Below, piece by piece: positions 35,744 through 44,472 of a stretch of 64,000 nucleotides of DNA (its first letter is position 1; each line of letters opens with the position of its first letter). Location: assembly GCF_001436215.1 (NCBI RefSeq), contig NZ_AYYP01000060.1, positions 1,014-65,013 on the forward strand, given 5' to 3'. The position numbers and the translations under genes are program-made. The notes under the pieces were generated by a model that was not told the origin of the DNA, searched no databases, and was given only the letters and a program-made list of their open reading frames with translations. This stretch comes from Ligilactobacillus agilis DSM 20509. Lineage in GTDB: Bacteria; Bacillota; Bacilli; Lactobacillales; Lactobacillaceae.

Positions 35744-36337
35744 ATGAACTTACCAAATAAGTTAACGATTATGCGTATTATCTTGATTCCAATTTTTATG
35801 TTGGTGCTATTGTTACCGCTAAATTGGGGGCAGGTTAACGCTTTGGGAACGCCAATCCCGGTTACCCAATTATTGGGGGCAATCATTTTTGCGGTGGCGT
35901 CAATTACAGACTTTGCAGATGGACAAATTGCTAGAAGACACCACCTTGTCTCTAATTTTGGTAAATTTGCCGATCCTTTGGCCGATAAAATGTTAGTAAT
36001 GACAGCATTTATTATTTTGGTAGAAATGGGTAAAGTTCCTTCATGGGTGGCAGCTATCATTGTTTGCCGGGAATTAGCAGTTACTGGTTTGCGCTTAATT
36101 GTGGTAGAAAACGATGGGCAGGTAATGGCGGCTGCGATGCCAGGAAAGATTAAAACCTTTACCCAAATGTTTGCAATCATCTTTTTATTCTTAAATAACG
36201 TCTTGTTTGCAAATATTGGCTTCCCAATCGGACAGGTACTTTTATATATCTGCTTATTCTTTACGGTTTACTCAGGGTGTGATTATTTTTACAATGCCCG
36301 GTTTGTCTTTGCCGATTCATTTAAGAGTGGCAAGTAA
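35744..36337 (+). CDS. pgsA: CDP-diacylglycerol-glycerol-3-phosphate 3-phosphatidyltransferase
   Basis: A 197-residue membrane enzyme that makes phosphatidylglycerophosphate, the precursor of phosphatidylglycerol. The CDP-alcohol phosphotransferase motif, DFADG then AR, G, D and D, spans residues 65-87. It has about six helices. It lies 15 bases after the rodZ-like gene and is closed by a terminator. Confidence 0.96.
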   Translation: MNLPNKLTIMRIILIPIFMLVLLLPLNWGQVNALGTPIPVTQLLGAIIFAVASITDFADGQIARRHHLVSNFGKFADPLADKMLVMTAFIILVEMGKVPSWVAAIIVCRELAVTGLRLIVVENDGQVMAAAMPGKIKTFTQMFAIIFLFLNNVLFANIGFPIGQVLLYICLFFTVYSGCDYFYNARFVFADSFKSGK

Positions 36338-36345
36338 TAATTATG

Positions 36346-36375
36346 GTCGAGAAATTAATTTTTCTCGACTTTTTT
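36346..36375 (+). terminator. Terminator after pgsA
   Basis: The stem GTCGAGAAA/TTTCTCGAC is followed by six T. It separates cinA from the upstream operon. Confidence 0.88.
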
Positions 36376-36389
36376 AAATTAATTAGCTC

Positions 36390-36402
36390 TTTTTTGCGTA
36401 TA
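36390..36402 (+). promoter_or_regulatory. Candidate competence box ahead of cinA
   Basis: TTTTTTGCGTATA, 70 bases before the cinA ATG, resembles the element ahead of coiA (TTTTTTGCGAAC). In streptococci both genes belong to the late competence regulon. The match to a ComX box is only partial. Confidence 0.3.
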
Positions 36403-36471
36403 TTAAATATAGAGAAGAAAATAGACTTATGTGTTATAGTAATGTTAATTAATAGTAAGTGAAGTGATAAA

Positions 36472-37722
36472 ATGCATGCAGAAATAATTGCAGTAGGAAC
36501 AGAAATATTATTAGGCCAAATTGTCGATACTAATACAAGGTTAGTCGGTCAGGTTTTAGCTGACTTGGGGATAGATGTTTATTACCAAACGGTAGTCGGT
36601 GATAATGAAGTCAGGATGAGAGCTGCGATTGATTTGGCGGCTAAACGAAGTGACCTGGTGATCCTTACTGGGGGCTTGGGACCAACTAAAGACGATTTGA
36701 CTAAGCAAGTTGTTGCAGCTTATTTAGGTAAGCAGTTAGTTGAAGATGAAGCGGCCATGCTTAAGATTAAACGTCACTTTGAAATTAGTCAGCGCAAGAT
36801 GACGGCTAACAATCGCTTGCAGGCCCTTTATATCGAAGGTTCAAAGCCACTTGCAAATGAGACGGGGCTAGCCGTGGGTGACTTTTATCAAGCTGAGCAG
36901 GGACCTGATTTTATGTTGCTACCGGGACCGCCAAGTGAGTTAAGACCAATGCTGTTTAAGGTTGCCTTACCCTTGCTAAAACAAGCTTACCGGCAAGACC
37001 AAATTTTAAGTTCAAGGGTGTTGCGCTTCTTTGGTATTGGGGAGTCACAATTAGCTAGCCAGTTGGATGATTTAATTGAAAATCAAACTAACCCAACGAT
37101 AGCACCCTATGCTAAGGATAATGAGGTTACCTTGCGGTTAACGGCCAGTGCTAAAAACGAACAAGAAGCGCAGGCCTTACTTGATGGGCTAGAAAGTAAA
37201 ATTGCTAAGCGCTGTGGTCAATATTTATATGGCTATGGCGACGATAATAGCTTAGCTCAAGTTGTAATGACTAAGTTAAGGGAAAAACACCTAACCATAA
37301 CAGCGGCAGAAAGTCTAACAGGTGGTCAACTTCAAGCGGCGCTAACAAGTATTCCCGGTGCTTCGCAAGCCTTTATGGGAGGCTTTGTCACCTATGCAAA
37401 CTATGCTAAGGAAAAATTATTAGCTATTCCAGCGGAGGTCATTGATAAGCATGGGAGCGTTAGTGAACAGACTGCGATTTTAATGGCTGAGCAAGCTAAA
37501 CAAAAGCTAGGAGCCGATGTGGGGGTTAGTTTGACTGGGGTAGCTGGTCCTGATAGCTTAGAGGGGCAACCAGTGGGGACCGTTTGGATTGGAATTGCTT
37601 ACCGAAATAAAGACGGTTATGCCCAAAAATTCCATTTCCCAAGGCAGAGAAAGTATGTACAAGCAAGAGCTGTGCTGACTGCCTTAGATTTAGTCAGAAA
37701 AGAATTGCTAAGCGAAAATTAG
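36472..37722 (+). CDS. cinA: Competence/damage-inducible protein CinA
   Basis: 416 residues. An N-terminal molybdopterin-binding-like domain occupies about residues 1-170 (GTEILLGQIVDTNTR, TGGLGPTKDDLT). A C-terminal CinA deamidase domain begins near residue 255 (LTITAAESLTGGQL) and has the GVAGPDS motif near residue 365. Family members act on NMN or ADP-ribose-like nucleotides, and the gene is competence-induced in streptococci. It is upstream of recA, as in related genomes, and each has its own promoter. Confidence 0.95.
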   Translation: MHAEIIAVGTEILLGQIVDTNTRLVGQVLADLGIDVYYQTVVGDNEVRMRAAIDLAAKRSDLVILTGGLGPTKDDLTKQVVAAYLGKQLVEDEAAMLKIKRHFEISQRKMTANNRLQALYIEGSKPLANETGLAVGDFYQAEQGPDFMLLPGPPSELRPMLFKVALPLLKQAYRQDQILSSRVLRFFGIGESQLASQLDDLIENQTNPTIAPYAKDNEVTLRLTASAKNEQEAQALLDGLESKIAKRCGQYLYGYGDDNSLAQVVMTKLREKHLTITAAESLTGGQLQAALTSIPGASQAFMGGFVTYANYAKEKLLAIPAEVIDKHGSVSEQTAILMAEQAKQKLGADVGVSLTGVAGPDSLEGQPVGTVWIGIAYRNKDGYAQKFHFPRQRKYVQARAVLTALDLVRKELLSEN

Positions 37723-37733
37723 TTCTTTTATAC

Positions 37734-37763
37734 TTGCAATTTGTTACCAAACTAATGTATGAT
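37734..37763 (+). promoter_or_regulatory. recA: recA promoter
   Basis: TTGCAA (37734-37739), an 18-base spacer and TATGAT (37758-37763). I see no LexA box of the GAAC-N4-GTTC kind within 80 bases of the start. Confidence 0.6.
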
Positions 37764-37795
37764 TAAAGAAAAGATTGAGCTAAGGAGGTATCTTT

Positions 37796-38878
37796 GTGGT
37801 AGCTGATGAAAGAAAAGCTGCGTTAGATGTAGCTTTAAAGAAAATAGAGAAGAATTTCGGTAAGGGTTCAATTATGCGAATGGGTGAAAAAGCTGATACG
37901 CAAATTTCAACTGTATCTAGTGGTTCTTTAGCCTTGGATGAAGCCTTAGGAGTCGGTGGTTATCCTCGAGGAAGAATTGTTGAAATTTATGGGCCTGAAA
38001 GTTCTGGTAAAACAACGGTAGCCTTGCACGCGGTGGCTGAAGTTCAAAAAAATGGTGGGACTGCCGCTTATATTGATGCTGAAAACGCACTTGACCCAGC
38101 TTATGCAACTGCTCTAGGGGTAGATATTGATCAACTCTTGTTATCACAACCAGATACGGGGGAACAAGGGCTAGAAATTGCCGATGCCTTGGTTTCTTCC
38201 GGTGCAATTGACATTGTGGTAGTTGACTCAGTAGCTGCCTTGGTACCTCGGGCCGAAATTGAGGGTGAAATGGGTGATTCCCACGTAGGGCTGCAAGCAC
38301 GATTAATGTCGCAAGCATTGCGCAAGCTATCCGGGACTATCAATAAAACTAAGACCATCGCCTTGTTTATTAACCAAATTCGTGAGAAAGTGGGGATTAT
38401 GTTTGGTAACCCTGAAACAACTCCAGGGGGAAGGGCTTTAAAATTTTATTCCACTATTCGTCTAGAGGTAAGACGGGCTGAACAAATTAAGGATGGTTCT
38501 GAAATTATTGGGAACCGGGTTAAGATAAAGGTTGTCAAAAATAAGGTTGCGCCTCCATTCAGAATTGCCGAAGTTGACATTATGTATGGGGAAGGCATCT
38601 CCAAGACTGGTGAATTAATTGACATGGCCGTCGAAAAAGACATCATCAATAAGAGTGGGTCTTGGTTCTCTTATGGCGAGGAACGAATTGGTCAAGGTCG
38701 TGAAAATGCTAAGAAGTACCTCTTAGAACATGCAGAAATGATGAATGAGATTTATCTCAAAGTTAGAAAGGCATATGGGATTGCTGATGCCGATGAAAAG
38801 GCACAATTAGAATTGAAACTTGGCGATAAGCAAGACAAGCCGGATGCTAAGGAAAAGACGGCCAAAGATAAGAAATAA
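37796..38878 (+). CDS. recA: Recombinase RecA
   Basis: A 360-residue RecA, which forms filaments on single-stranded DNA for homologous recombination and stimulates LexA cleavage. The P-loop GPESSGKT is near residue 67. The other ATPase blocks and the L2 loop ([21 protein letters not shown], about residues 195-215) are intact. The C-terminus is rich in Lys and Asp. AAGGAGGT precedes the GTG start. Confidence 0.98.
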   Translation: MVADERKAALDVALKKIEKNFGKGSIMRMGEKADTQISTVSSGSLALDEALGVGGYPRGRIVEIYGPESSGKTTVALHAVAEVQKNGGTAAYIDAENALDPAYATALGVDIDQLLLSQPDTGEQGLEIADALVSSGAIDIVVVDSVAALVPRAEIEGEMGDSHVGLQARLMSQALRKLSGTINKTKTIALFINQIREKVGIMFGNPETTPGGRALKFYSTIRLEVRRAEQIKDGSEIIGNRVKIKVVKNKVAPPFRIAEVDIMYGEGISKTGELIDMAVEKDIINKSGSWFSYGEERIGQGRENAKKYLLEHAEMMNEIYLKVRKAYGIADADEKAQLELKLGDKQDKPDAKEKTAKDKK

Positions 38879-38886
38879 ATGAAGGA

Positions 38887-38922
38887 TATAGTAGGAACCT
38901 AGCTGTTTCTACTATATTTTTT
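38887..38922 (+). terminator. Terminator after recA
   Basis: The stem TATAGTAG/CTACTATA is followed by seven T. Confidence 0.85.
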
Positions 38923-39052
38923 TGCGACAAAAACAAGGTATGAACTTATTTATGTTGACATTGGCCCGTTAAAAACATTAAAATATTCTTGTGTGTATAA
39001 TCAAACAAATATAATTAGTTGTAAACATTAATTGACGTCGGAGGTGCAAATT

Positions 39053-40618
39053 TTGAGTTCTATTATTGTAATCCCCGCCGTCGCTATTATAACGTTGTTA
39101 CTTGGTTTTGCTGGCGGAATTTGGTATCGAAAGCGGCACTATGAGGAAAAACTTGATCAAGCTACTCAAACCGCAGCTGGAATTTTAGCACAAGCACGTA
39201 AAGAGGCGGATGCTGAAAAGAAGGAAGTGATATTGGAGGCTAAAGAAGAAAGTCACCGGTATCGCAGTGAAGTAGAGAGTGAATTAAAAGAACGTCGTTC
39301 AGAGATTCAAAGACAAGAAAATCGTTTATTACAAAGAGAAGAATTATTGGATCGTAAGGATAATGGCCTTGAGAAACGTGAAAATGTAATTAGTAAACGA
39401 GAAAAGCAATTAGATGTTGAACAACAAAAAATAGTTGCCAAGCGCAATAAAGTAGATTTGTTAGTAGAGCAACAGCAAACTAAACTCGAAGAAGTGGCTG
39501 AACTGACCCAAGACCAGGCAAAGGAACTTATAATTAAGGATACACGTGAAAAGCTTAGTCATGACCTAGCAGTAATGGTTAAGGACAGTGAAGCAGAAGC
39601 ACAAGCTAAGGCTGATAGAATTGCTAAGGATTTAATTTCCCAGGCAATTCAACGTTCGGCCGCAGATATGGTTTCTGAAACGACGGTTTCTGTGGTTAAC
39701 TTACCTAATGAGGAAATGAAGGGCCGGATTATCGGGCGTGAAGGTCGAAATATTCGGACTTTAGAAACCTTAACGGGAATTGACCTAATCATTGATGATA
39801 CACCGGAAGCAGTTGTTTTAAGTGGGTTTGACCCTGTCAGACGTGAAATAGCTAAGATGACCTTGGAGAAATTAATTCAAGACGGACGTATTCATCCTGC
39901 CCGTATCGAAGAGATGGTAGAGAAATCCACTAAAGAAATGGATGCCAAGATTCGGGAGAAGGGTGAAACAGCTATTTTTGACTTAGGCTTGCATTCAATG
40001 CACCCTGATTTGATTAAGACTGTTGGGCGCTTGAATTATAGGACTAGTTATGGGCAAAATGTTTTAGACCACTCTGTTGAAGTGGCTAAGATTGCTGGTG
40101 TGTTAGCAGCCGAACTAGGCGAAGATGTTACAATGGCGAAAAGAGCGGGATTATTACACGATATTGGTAAAGCGGTGGATCATGAAGTTGATGGCTCACA
40201 CGTGGAAATTGGGGTTGAATTAACCAAGAAGTACCAGGAAAGTAAGACAGTAATTAATACGATTGCTTCGCATCACGGAGATGTTGAACCAGAGTCAGTA
40301 ATTGCTGTGCTAGTAGCAGCTGCAGATGCAATTTCAGCTGCACGTCCTGGTGCACGGAGTGAATCTTTGGAAAATTATATTCACCGTTTAGAAAAATTGG
40401 AAAATATTTCTAATGAATTTAACGGAGTCCAAAAGAGTTATGCTATTCAAGCAGGGCGTGAAGTCCGCGTAATTGTTAAACCTAATGAAATCAGTGATTT
40501 ACAGGCTACATTGTTAGCTCGGGAAATCAAGGAAAAGATTGAAAATGAGCTTGAATATCCAGGCCACATTAAAGTGACTGTTATTCGCGAAACAAGGGCG
40601 ATTGAATATGCGAAATAA
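39053..40618 (+). CDS. rny: Ribonuclease Y
   Basis: A 521-residue membrane-anchored endoribonuclease that starts mRNA decay. An N-terminal helix (residues 1-22) is followed by a long coiled coil (about 30-190), a KH domain with GREG near residue 228, and an HD domain with HDIGK near residue 362. GGAGGTG at 39040-39046 selects the TTG at 39053; the longer frame includes the ribosome binding site. The last gene of the recA neighbourhood, it has its own terminator. Confidence 0.96.
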   Translation: MSSIIVIPAVAIITLLLGFAGGIWYRKRHYEEKLDQATQTAAGILAQARKEADAEKKEVILEAKEESHRYRSEVESELKERRSEIQRQENRLLQREELLDRKDNGLEKRENVISKREKQLDVEQQKIVAKRNKVDLLVEQQQTKLEEVAELTQDQAKELIIKDTREKLSHDLAVMVKDSEAEAQAKADRIAKDLISQAIQRSAADMVSETTVSVVNLPNEEMKGRIIGREGRNIRTLETLTGIDLIIDDTPEAVVLSGFDPVRREIAKMTLEKLIQDGRIHPARIEEMVEKSTKEMDAKIREKGETAIFDLGLHSMHPDLIKTVGRLNYRTSYGQNVLDHSVEVAKIAGVLAAELGEDVTMAKRAGLLHDIGKAVDHEVDGSHVEIGVELTKKYQESKTVINTIASHHGDVEPESVIAVLVAAADAISAARPGARSESLENYIHRLEKLENISNEFNGVQKSYAIQAGREVRVIVKPNEISDLQATLLAREIKEKIENELEYPGHIKVTVIRETRAIEYAK

Positions 40619-40622
40619 AAAG

Positions 40623-40661
40623 AGCTGTAATTTTGCGCTTTGGCAAAATTACGGCTTTTTG
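40623..40661 (+). terminator. Terminator after rny
   Basis: The stem AGCTGTAATTTTGC/GCAAAATTACGGCT has a 6-base loop and a T tract. Confidence 0.92.
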
Positions 40662-40677
40662 ATTTATAGCTAAAGTT

Positions 40678-40691
40678 ATTTCCCGGGAAAT
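40678..40691. promoter_or_regulatory. 14-base palindrome ahead of the antiporter gene
   Basis: ATTTCCCGGGAAAT is a perfect palindrome in the rny-antiporter gap, about 80 bases before the start. The same 14-mer recurs inside dltA as part of an 18-base palindrome. A regulator site is possible but unproven. Confidence 0.35.
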
Positions 40692-40768
40692 AGGCTGAAA
40701 TATTTGCCCACTAACTCAAGCTAGTATAAAATGGACTTAATTTGAAACGAGAGAAAGGACTTTTAATT

Positions 40769-42631
40769 ATGGATTTTTCCTTGGTATTAGTGACCTTGGC
40801 GGCCTTTGCAACGCCAATGATTTTGTCACGATTTAAAATTGGCATTTTACCTACCTCGGTGGCAGAAATTATCGTCGGGATTATTTTAGGTAAAAGTGCA
40901 CTTGATATCGTCCATACGGGACCATTACTGTCATATGCCTCGACCTTTGGGGTATTATTATTGATGTTTCTTAGTGGGATGGAAATAGATTTTAGCTTAT
41001 TTAAGAAAAGTGCTGGTCCGCAAACACCACTGGCTAAGAAAAAGGCTAACCAAGAACCAACGGTTTCACCGCTAAAGGCAGCAGTGGGTGCATATATATT
41101 GGCTACGGTTACAGCCGTAATTTTGGCCTTGGTATTCCATGTTACCGGTTTATTTAGTGATATTGGGTTAGCTACAATCTTATTCATGACGGTTTCTTTA
41201 GGAATTGTTATTTCGTTATTGAAAGAAAATGAATTACTTAGTCGCCCCTTTGGCCAAGCAATCTTATTGTTTGCCGTTTTGGGAGAAGTCGTGCCTATGC
41301 TATTGCTAACCCTTTATTCGTCCTTGGTAGCGGGGGATGGCGCTAGTATTTGGTTGATTTCAATTCTCTTCATTGTGGCGGCCTTCTTATTTAGGAAATT
41401 TCGGTCATTCTTTACCTTTTTTGACACCATTAATAAATCGACCACCCAGTTAGACATTAGGTTGGCGATTTTTGTGATTATTATGTTAGTGTGGATGGCC
41501 GAAAAGGTGGGAGCTGAAAATATCCTCGGGGCCTTTGTGGCAGGAATTGTTTTTAAGTTGTTACAACCTGCTGAGGATACGGAACAAAGGTTAGATTCAA
41601 TCGGGTATGGTTTTTTAATTCCCTTCTTCTTTATTATGACGGGAGTGAAATTAGACATTCCGGCCCTACTAACCTCGCCAACTACCTTAGTACTGATTCC
41701 GCTCTTCTTTTTAGCTTATGTGTTGGCCAAACTACCAGCTTACCTAGCTTTAAGAAAATACTTTAGTTCTAAAAATGCACTGGCGGGCTCGTTTTTAGCT
41801 AGCACAACCATCACCTTGGTGTTAGCAACTTTAACCGTAGCTGAGGAATTGAAGGTAGTAACTGCGCAACAATCAGGCGCGTTCTTACTGGCTGGCTTAC
41901 TAACATGCATCATTAGTCCCTTACTATTCAACAAACTTTATCGTCCTGAGCCAACAGATAAGAAAAAGACCAAGGTGCACTTTATTGGGGCTAACTTAGT
42001 GACGATTTCTGCAGCCCAACAGTTAACCCAAAGTTGGTATGAGGTAGATTTATATACAGATAGTCAGAAGAATTATACTACTTACGATTCTGAGGCTAAT
42101 GTGCACTTATTGACTAGGATGGACAAAGCAACCGCGATTGCAAGTGGCGCTTTTGATACGGATATTTTAGTCTTAGGTCACGTTAATTTTGACATTAACT
42201 ACCAACTTGCTTTGGCGGCTAAGGAATATGGGGTAGAGCGAGTAATTGCACGCCTAGACAATCCAGATCCAGTAATTAACTCCCAGCAGGAAGCTGAATG
42301 TGAAAAACAAGGGATAGAATACTACAGTAGCTTTGATACCAGGGTTGGTATGATGAGATCAATGATAGAATCTCCATCCATTATGCAGATTTTGACTAGC
42401 GGGGATGCCCGTCTGTATGAATTAACGGTTAATAATGCTAAATTTGATGGATTAGAACTTTATAAGTTACCATTTATCGAAGAAATCACTATCAGTCGGA
42501 TTTTCCGCAATCATAAATCAATCGCGCCTCATGGTTCTACGCGCATTCAATTGGGAGATCACATTGTCTTTTCTGGTAGCCGGGAATTAGTGAGTCAGGT
42601 TAGAGCTACCTTAGAAAAACTAAACGAATAA
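40769..42631 (+). CDS. CPA2 family cation:proton antiporter (Kef-like) with RCK domains
   Basis: A 620-residue protein. About twelve membrane helices of the Na+/H+-exchanger fold (residues 1-385) include FLSGMEIDF near residue 72 and the ENILGAFVAGIV pair near residue 250. Cytoplasmic TrkA-N-like (from residue 400) and TrkA-C-like (from about 545) domains follow. The nucleotide-binding loop FIGANLVT lacks the usual GxGxxG, so NAD binding is doubtful. GAGAAAGGA places the start at 40769. It is probably a K+ or Na+ efflux system; the ion is not identified. Confidence 0.88.
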   Translation: MDFSLVLVTLAAFATPMILSRFKIGILPTSVAEIIVGIILGKSALDIVHTGPLLSYASTFGVLLLMFLSGMEIDFSLFKKSAGPQTPLAKKKANQEPTVSPLKAAVGAYILATVTAVILALVFHVTGLFSDIGLATILFMTVSLGIVISLLKENELLSRPFGQAILLFAVLGEVVPMLLLTLYSSLVAGDGASIWLISILFIVAAFLFRKFRSFFTFFDTINKSTTQLDIRLAIFVIIMLVWMAEKVGAENILGAFVAGIVFKLLQPAEDTEQRLDSIGYGFLIPFFFIMTGVKLDIPALLTSPTTLVLIPLFFLAYVLAKLPAYLALRKYFSSKNALAGSFLASTTITLVLATLTVAEELKVVTAQQSGAFLLAGLLTCIISPLLFNKLYRPEPTDKKKTKVHFIGANLVTISAAQQLTQSWYEVDLYTDSQKNYTTYDSEANVHLLTRMDKATAIASGAFDTDILVLGHVNFDINYQLALAAKEYGVERVIARLDNPDPVINSQQEAECEKQGIEYYSSFDTRVGMMRSMIESPSIMQILTSGDARLYELTVNNAKFDGLELYKLPFIEEITISRIFRNHKSIAPHGSTRIQLGDHIVFSGSRELVSQVRATLEKLNE

Positions 42632-42641
42632 GGTTTTGAGA

Positions 42642-42677
42642 AGTTCCCCGTAAACATTTTTTACGGGGAGCTTTTTT
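42642..42677 (+). terminator. Terminator after the antiporter gene
   Basis: The stem AGTTCCCCGTAA/TTACGGGGAGCT is followed by a T tract. Confidence 0.92.
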
Positions 42678-42799
42678 ATTAGTTACCGCAGAACGTAAAT
42701 ATTCGTTAAAAAGAGTTTAAAGTTTGTTTATTGTAATGCCTTTGTAATAGTTTTATCCTAAAAAGAGTAAATGAAGCTTTAATGCAAAGGAGCATTTTA

Positions 42800-42946
42800 A
42801 TGCAAGAATTAAAAAAACTATGGCATAATTCAGTCTTTAACTTTATTATGCGTACTATTTTTTATTTTGTTATTTTGTTAGGCTTAATTTATTTGTACAG
42901 TTACAGTGGAATTAATCAACCACACTTTATTTATAATGAATTTTAA
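42800..42946 (+). CDS. dltX: D-alanylation accessory protein DltX
   Basis: A 48-residue protein too short for most gene callers. It begins MQELKKLWHN, has one membrane helix at about residues 16-35 and ends HFIYNEF, which is the DltX pattern. CAAAGGAGC precedes the ATG, and dltA begins 14 bases after the stop. DltX is a conserved membrane microprotein of the dlt operon that helps transfer D-alanine to teichoic acids; its conserved C-terminus is thought to act with DltB and DltD. Confidence 0.9.
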   Translation: MQELKKLWHNSVFNFIMRTIFYFVILLGLIYLYSYSGINQPHFIYNEF

Positions 42947-42960
42947 AGAGGAGTCAGATT

Positions 42961-44472
42961 ATGAATTTAATTGAGCAAATAGATTTGTGGGCTCAAAATG
43001 AACCTACACGCTTAGCTTACGATTACTTAGGGCAAGAATATACTTACCAACAATTAAAACAAGCCTCTGATGCAGTGGCGCATAAGTTACTAACAATGAA
43101 CTTGAGCGCTGGTCCCATTATGGTTTATGGTGGGCAAGAATTTGCCACGTTAGCTACTTTCTTGGGATGTGTTAAGGCGGGCCATGCTTATATTCCGGTA
43201 GATTCACATTCACCTAAGGAACGACTAGAAATCATCAATCAAATTGCCCAACCTGTTGCTTGTGTGAAGGCGGAAGAAGTTGAATTGACAGTGGAGATTC
43301 CTGTAATTGAACCAACCGAACTAGCAGGAATCTTAGAGCAGATGGTAGCGCCGATTGCTAAGGACCATTACGTAAGTGGGGCAGAAAATTTCTACATTAT
43401 CTTCACTTCGGGGACGACTGGTTTACCTAAAGGGGTTCAAATAAGTCATGATAACTTGGCAAGTTTTGTGAAGTGGATGCAATTGGATTTTGGCTTGGAG
43501 TCAGGAGCAACTTTTCTTGCGCAGGCTCCATATTCCTTCGACTTATCGGTAATGAGTATCTATCCAAGCTTAAGCATGGGTGGTAAGTTAGCAGTCTTAC
43601 CTCGCCAAATAACCGATAATTTTAAGGAATTATTTGCGGCCTTGCCCAAATTATCATTGGACGCCTGGGTTTCAACTCCCTCCTTCATGGATATTTGCTT
43701 AATGCAACCAACCTTTGACCAAGAACATTTACCTGCACTGAAGACATTCCTATTTTGTGGAGAAGAGTTGACCCACAAGACAGCGGCAATGTTGAAGCAA
43801 CGCTTCCCTGCGGCTAAGATTTATAATACTTATGGTCCAACGGAAGCAACGGTGGCAATTAGTGCGGTTGAAATTTCCCGGGAAATTTTAGATAACTATG
43901 GGCGCCTACCTATCGGTTATGTTAAAAGAGAAAGCGAAATCGTGTTAGTGGATAACGATTTGCAGCCTGTTGAAGTTGGTCAACCAGGAGAAATCTTATT
44001 GCTTGGGCCAGGGATTTCTAAGGGGTATCTTAATAATCCAGAAAAGACAGCTCATGCCTTTGTTGAATACCAAGGAAAAGCAGCCTATCGGACGGGGGAT
44101 TTAGGACAGTTCGACGATCAAGGGCTTCTCTTTTATAAAGGGCGGTTAGACTTCCAGGTTAAAATGCATGGTTTTAGAATTGAGTTAGAAGAAGTTGACC
44201 ATCATTTAGACAAGGTATCTCTAATTAATCAAGCTACCACGGTGCCTAAATATGATAAAGACCATAAGGTAAATCAATTAATTGCCTACGTGGTTGCCGA
44301 AAAAAATGACTACCCAACTGAATTAGCCCTAACCCAAGCGATTAAAAAGGAATTAGCAGAGACAACTTTGAATTACATGATTCCGCAAAGGTTTAAGTAT
44401 GTAGATTCATTACCGTTAACCATGAATGGGAAGATTGACCGCAAATCATTGATGCAAGAGGTCAATAACTAA
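42961..44472 (+). CDS. dltA: D-alanine-D-alanyl carrier protein ligase DltA
   Basis: A 503-residue adenylate-forming enzyme that activates D-Ala with ATP and loads it on DltC. FTSGTTGLPKGV near residue 148 is the P-loop, YNTYGPTEATV near residue 288 is the A5 block, and the C-terminal NGKIDRKSL near residue 490 contains the catalytic Lys. GAGGAG precedes the ATG. The last base of its stop is the first of dltB. It contains an internal 18-base palindrome (43871-43888). Confidence 0.97.
   Translation: MNLIEQIDLWAQNEPTRLAYDYLGQEYTYQQLKQASDAVAHKLLTMNLSAGPIMVYGGQEFATLATFLGCVKAGHAYIPVDSHSPKERLEIINQIAQPVACVKAEEVELTVEIPVIEPTELAGILEQMVAPIAKDHYVSGAENFYIIFTSGTTGLPKGVQISHDNLASFVKWMQLDFGLESGATFLAQAPYSFDLSVMSIYPSLSMGGKLAVLPRQITDNFKELFAALPKLSLDAWVSTPSFMDICLMQPTFDQEHLPALKTFLFCGEELTHKTAAMLKQRFPAAKIYNTYGPTEATVAISAVEISREILDNYGRLPIGYVKRESEIVLVDNDLQPVEVGQPGEILLLGPGISKGYLNNPEKTAHAFVEYQGKAAYRTGDLGQFDDQGLLFYKGRLDFQVKMHGFRIELEEVDHHLDKVSLINQATTVPKYDKDHKVNQLIAYVVAEKNDYPTELALTQAIKKELAETTLNYMIPQRFKYVDSLPLTMNGKIDRKSLMQEVNN

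Noticed and set aside
37722-37795. LexA (SOS) box ahead of recA
   Set aside because: I looked for GAAC-N4-GTTC and close variants and saw none in this gap.
37917-38318. A 133-codon open frame antisense to recA
   Set aside because: It is low-complexity Gln/His/Leu-rich sequence imposed by the recA codons, with no start signal. A similar frame antisense to pgsA (35725-36180) is rejected for the same reason.
38910-38926. TTTTTTTGCG after recA as a third competence box
   Set aside because: It is the T tract of the recA terminator, and rny is not a competence gene.
41314-41658. A 114-codon open frame antisense to the antiporter gene
   Set aside because: It is a shadow of the coding strand with no ribosome binding site or family features.
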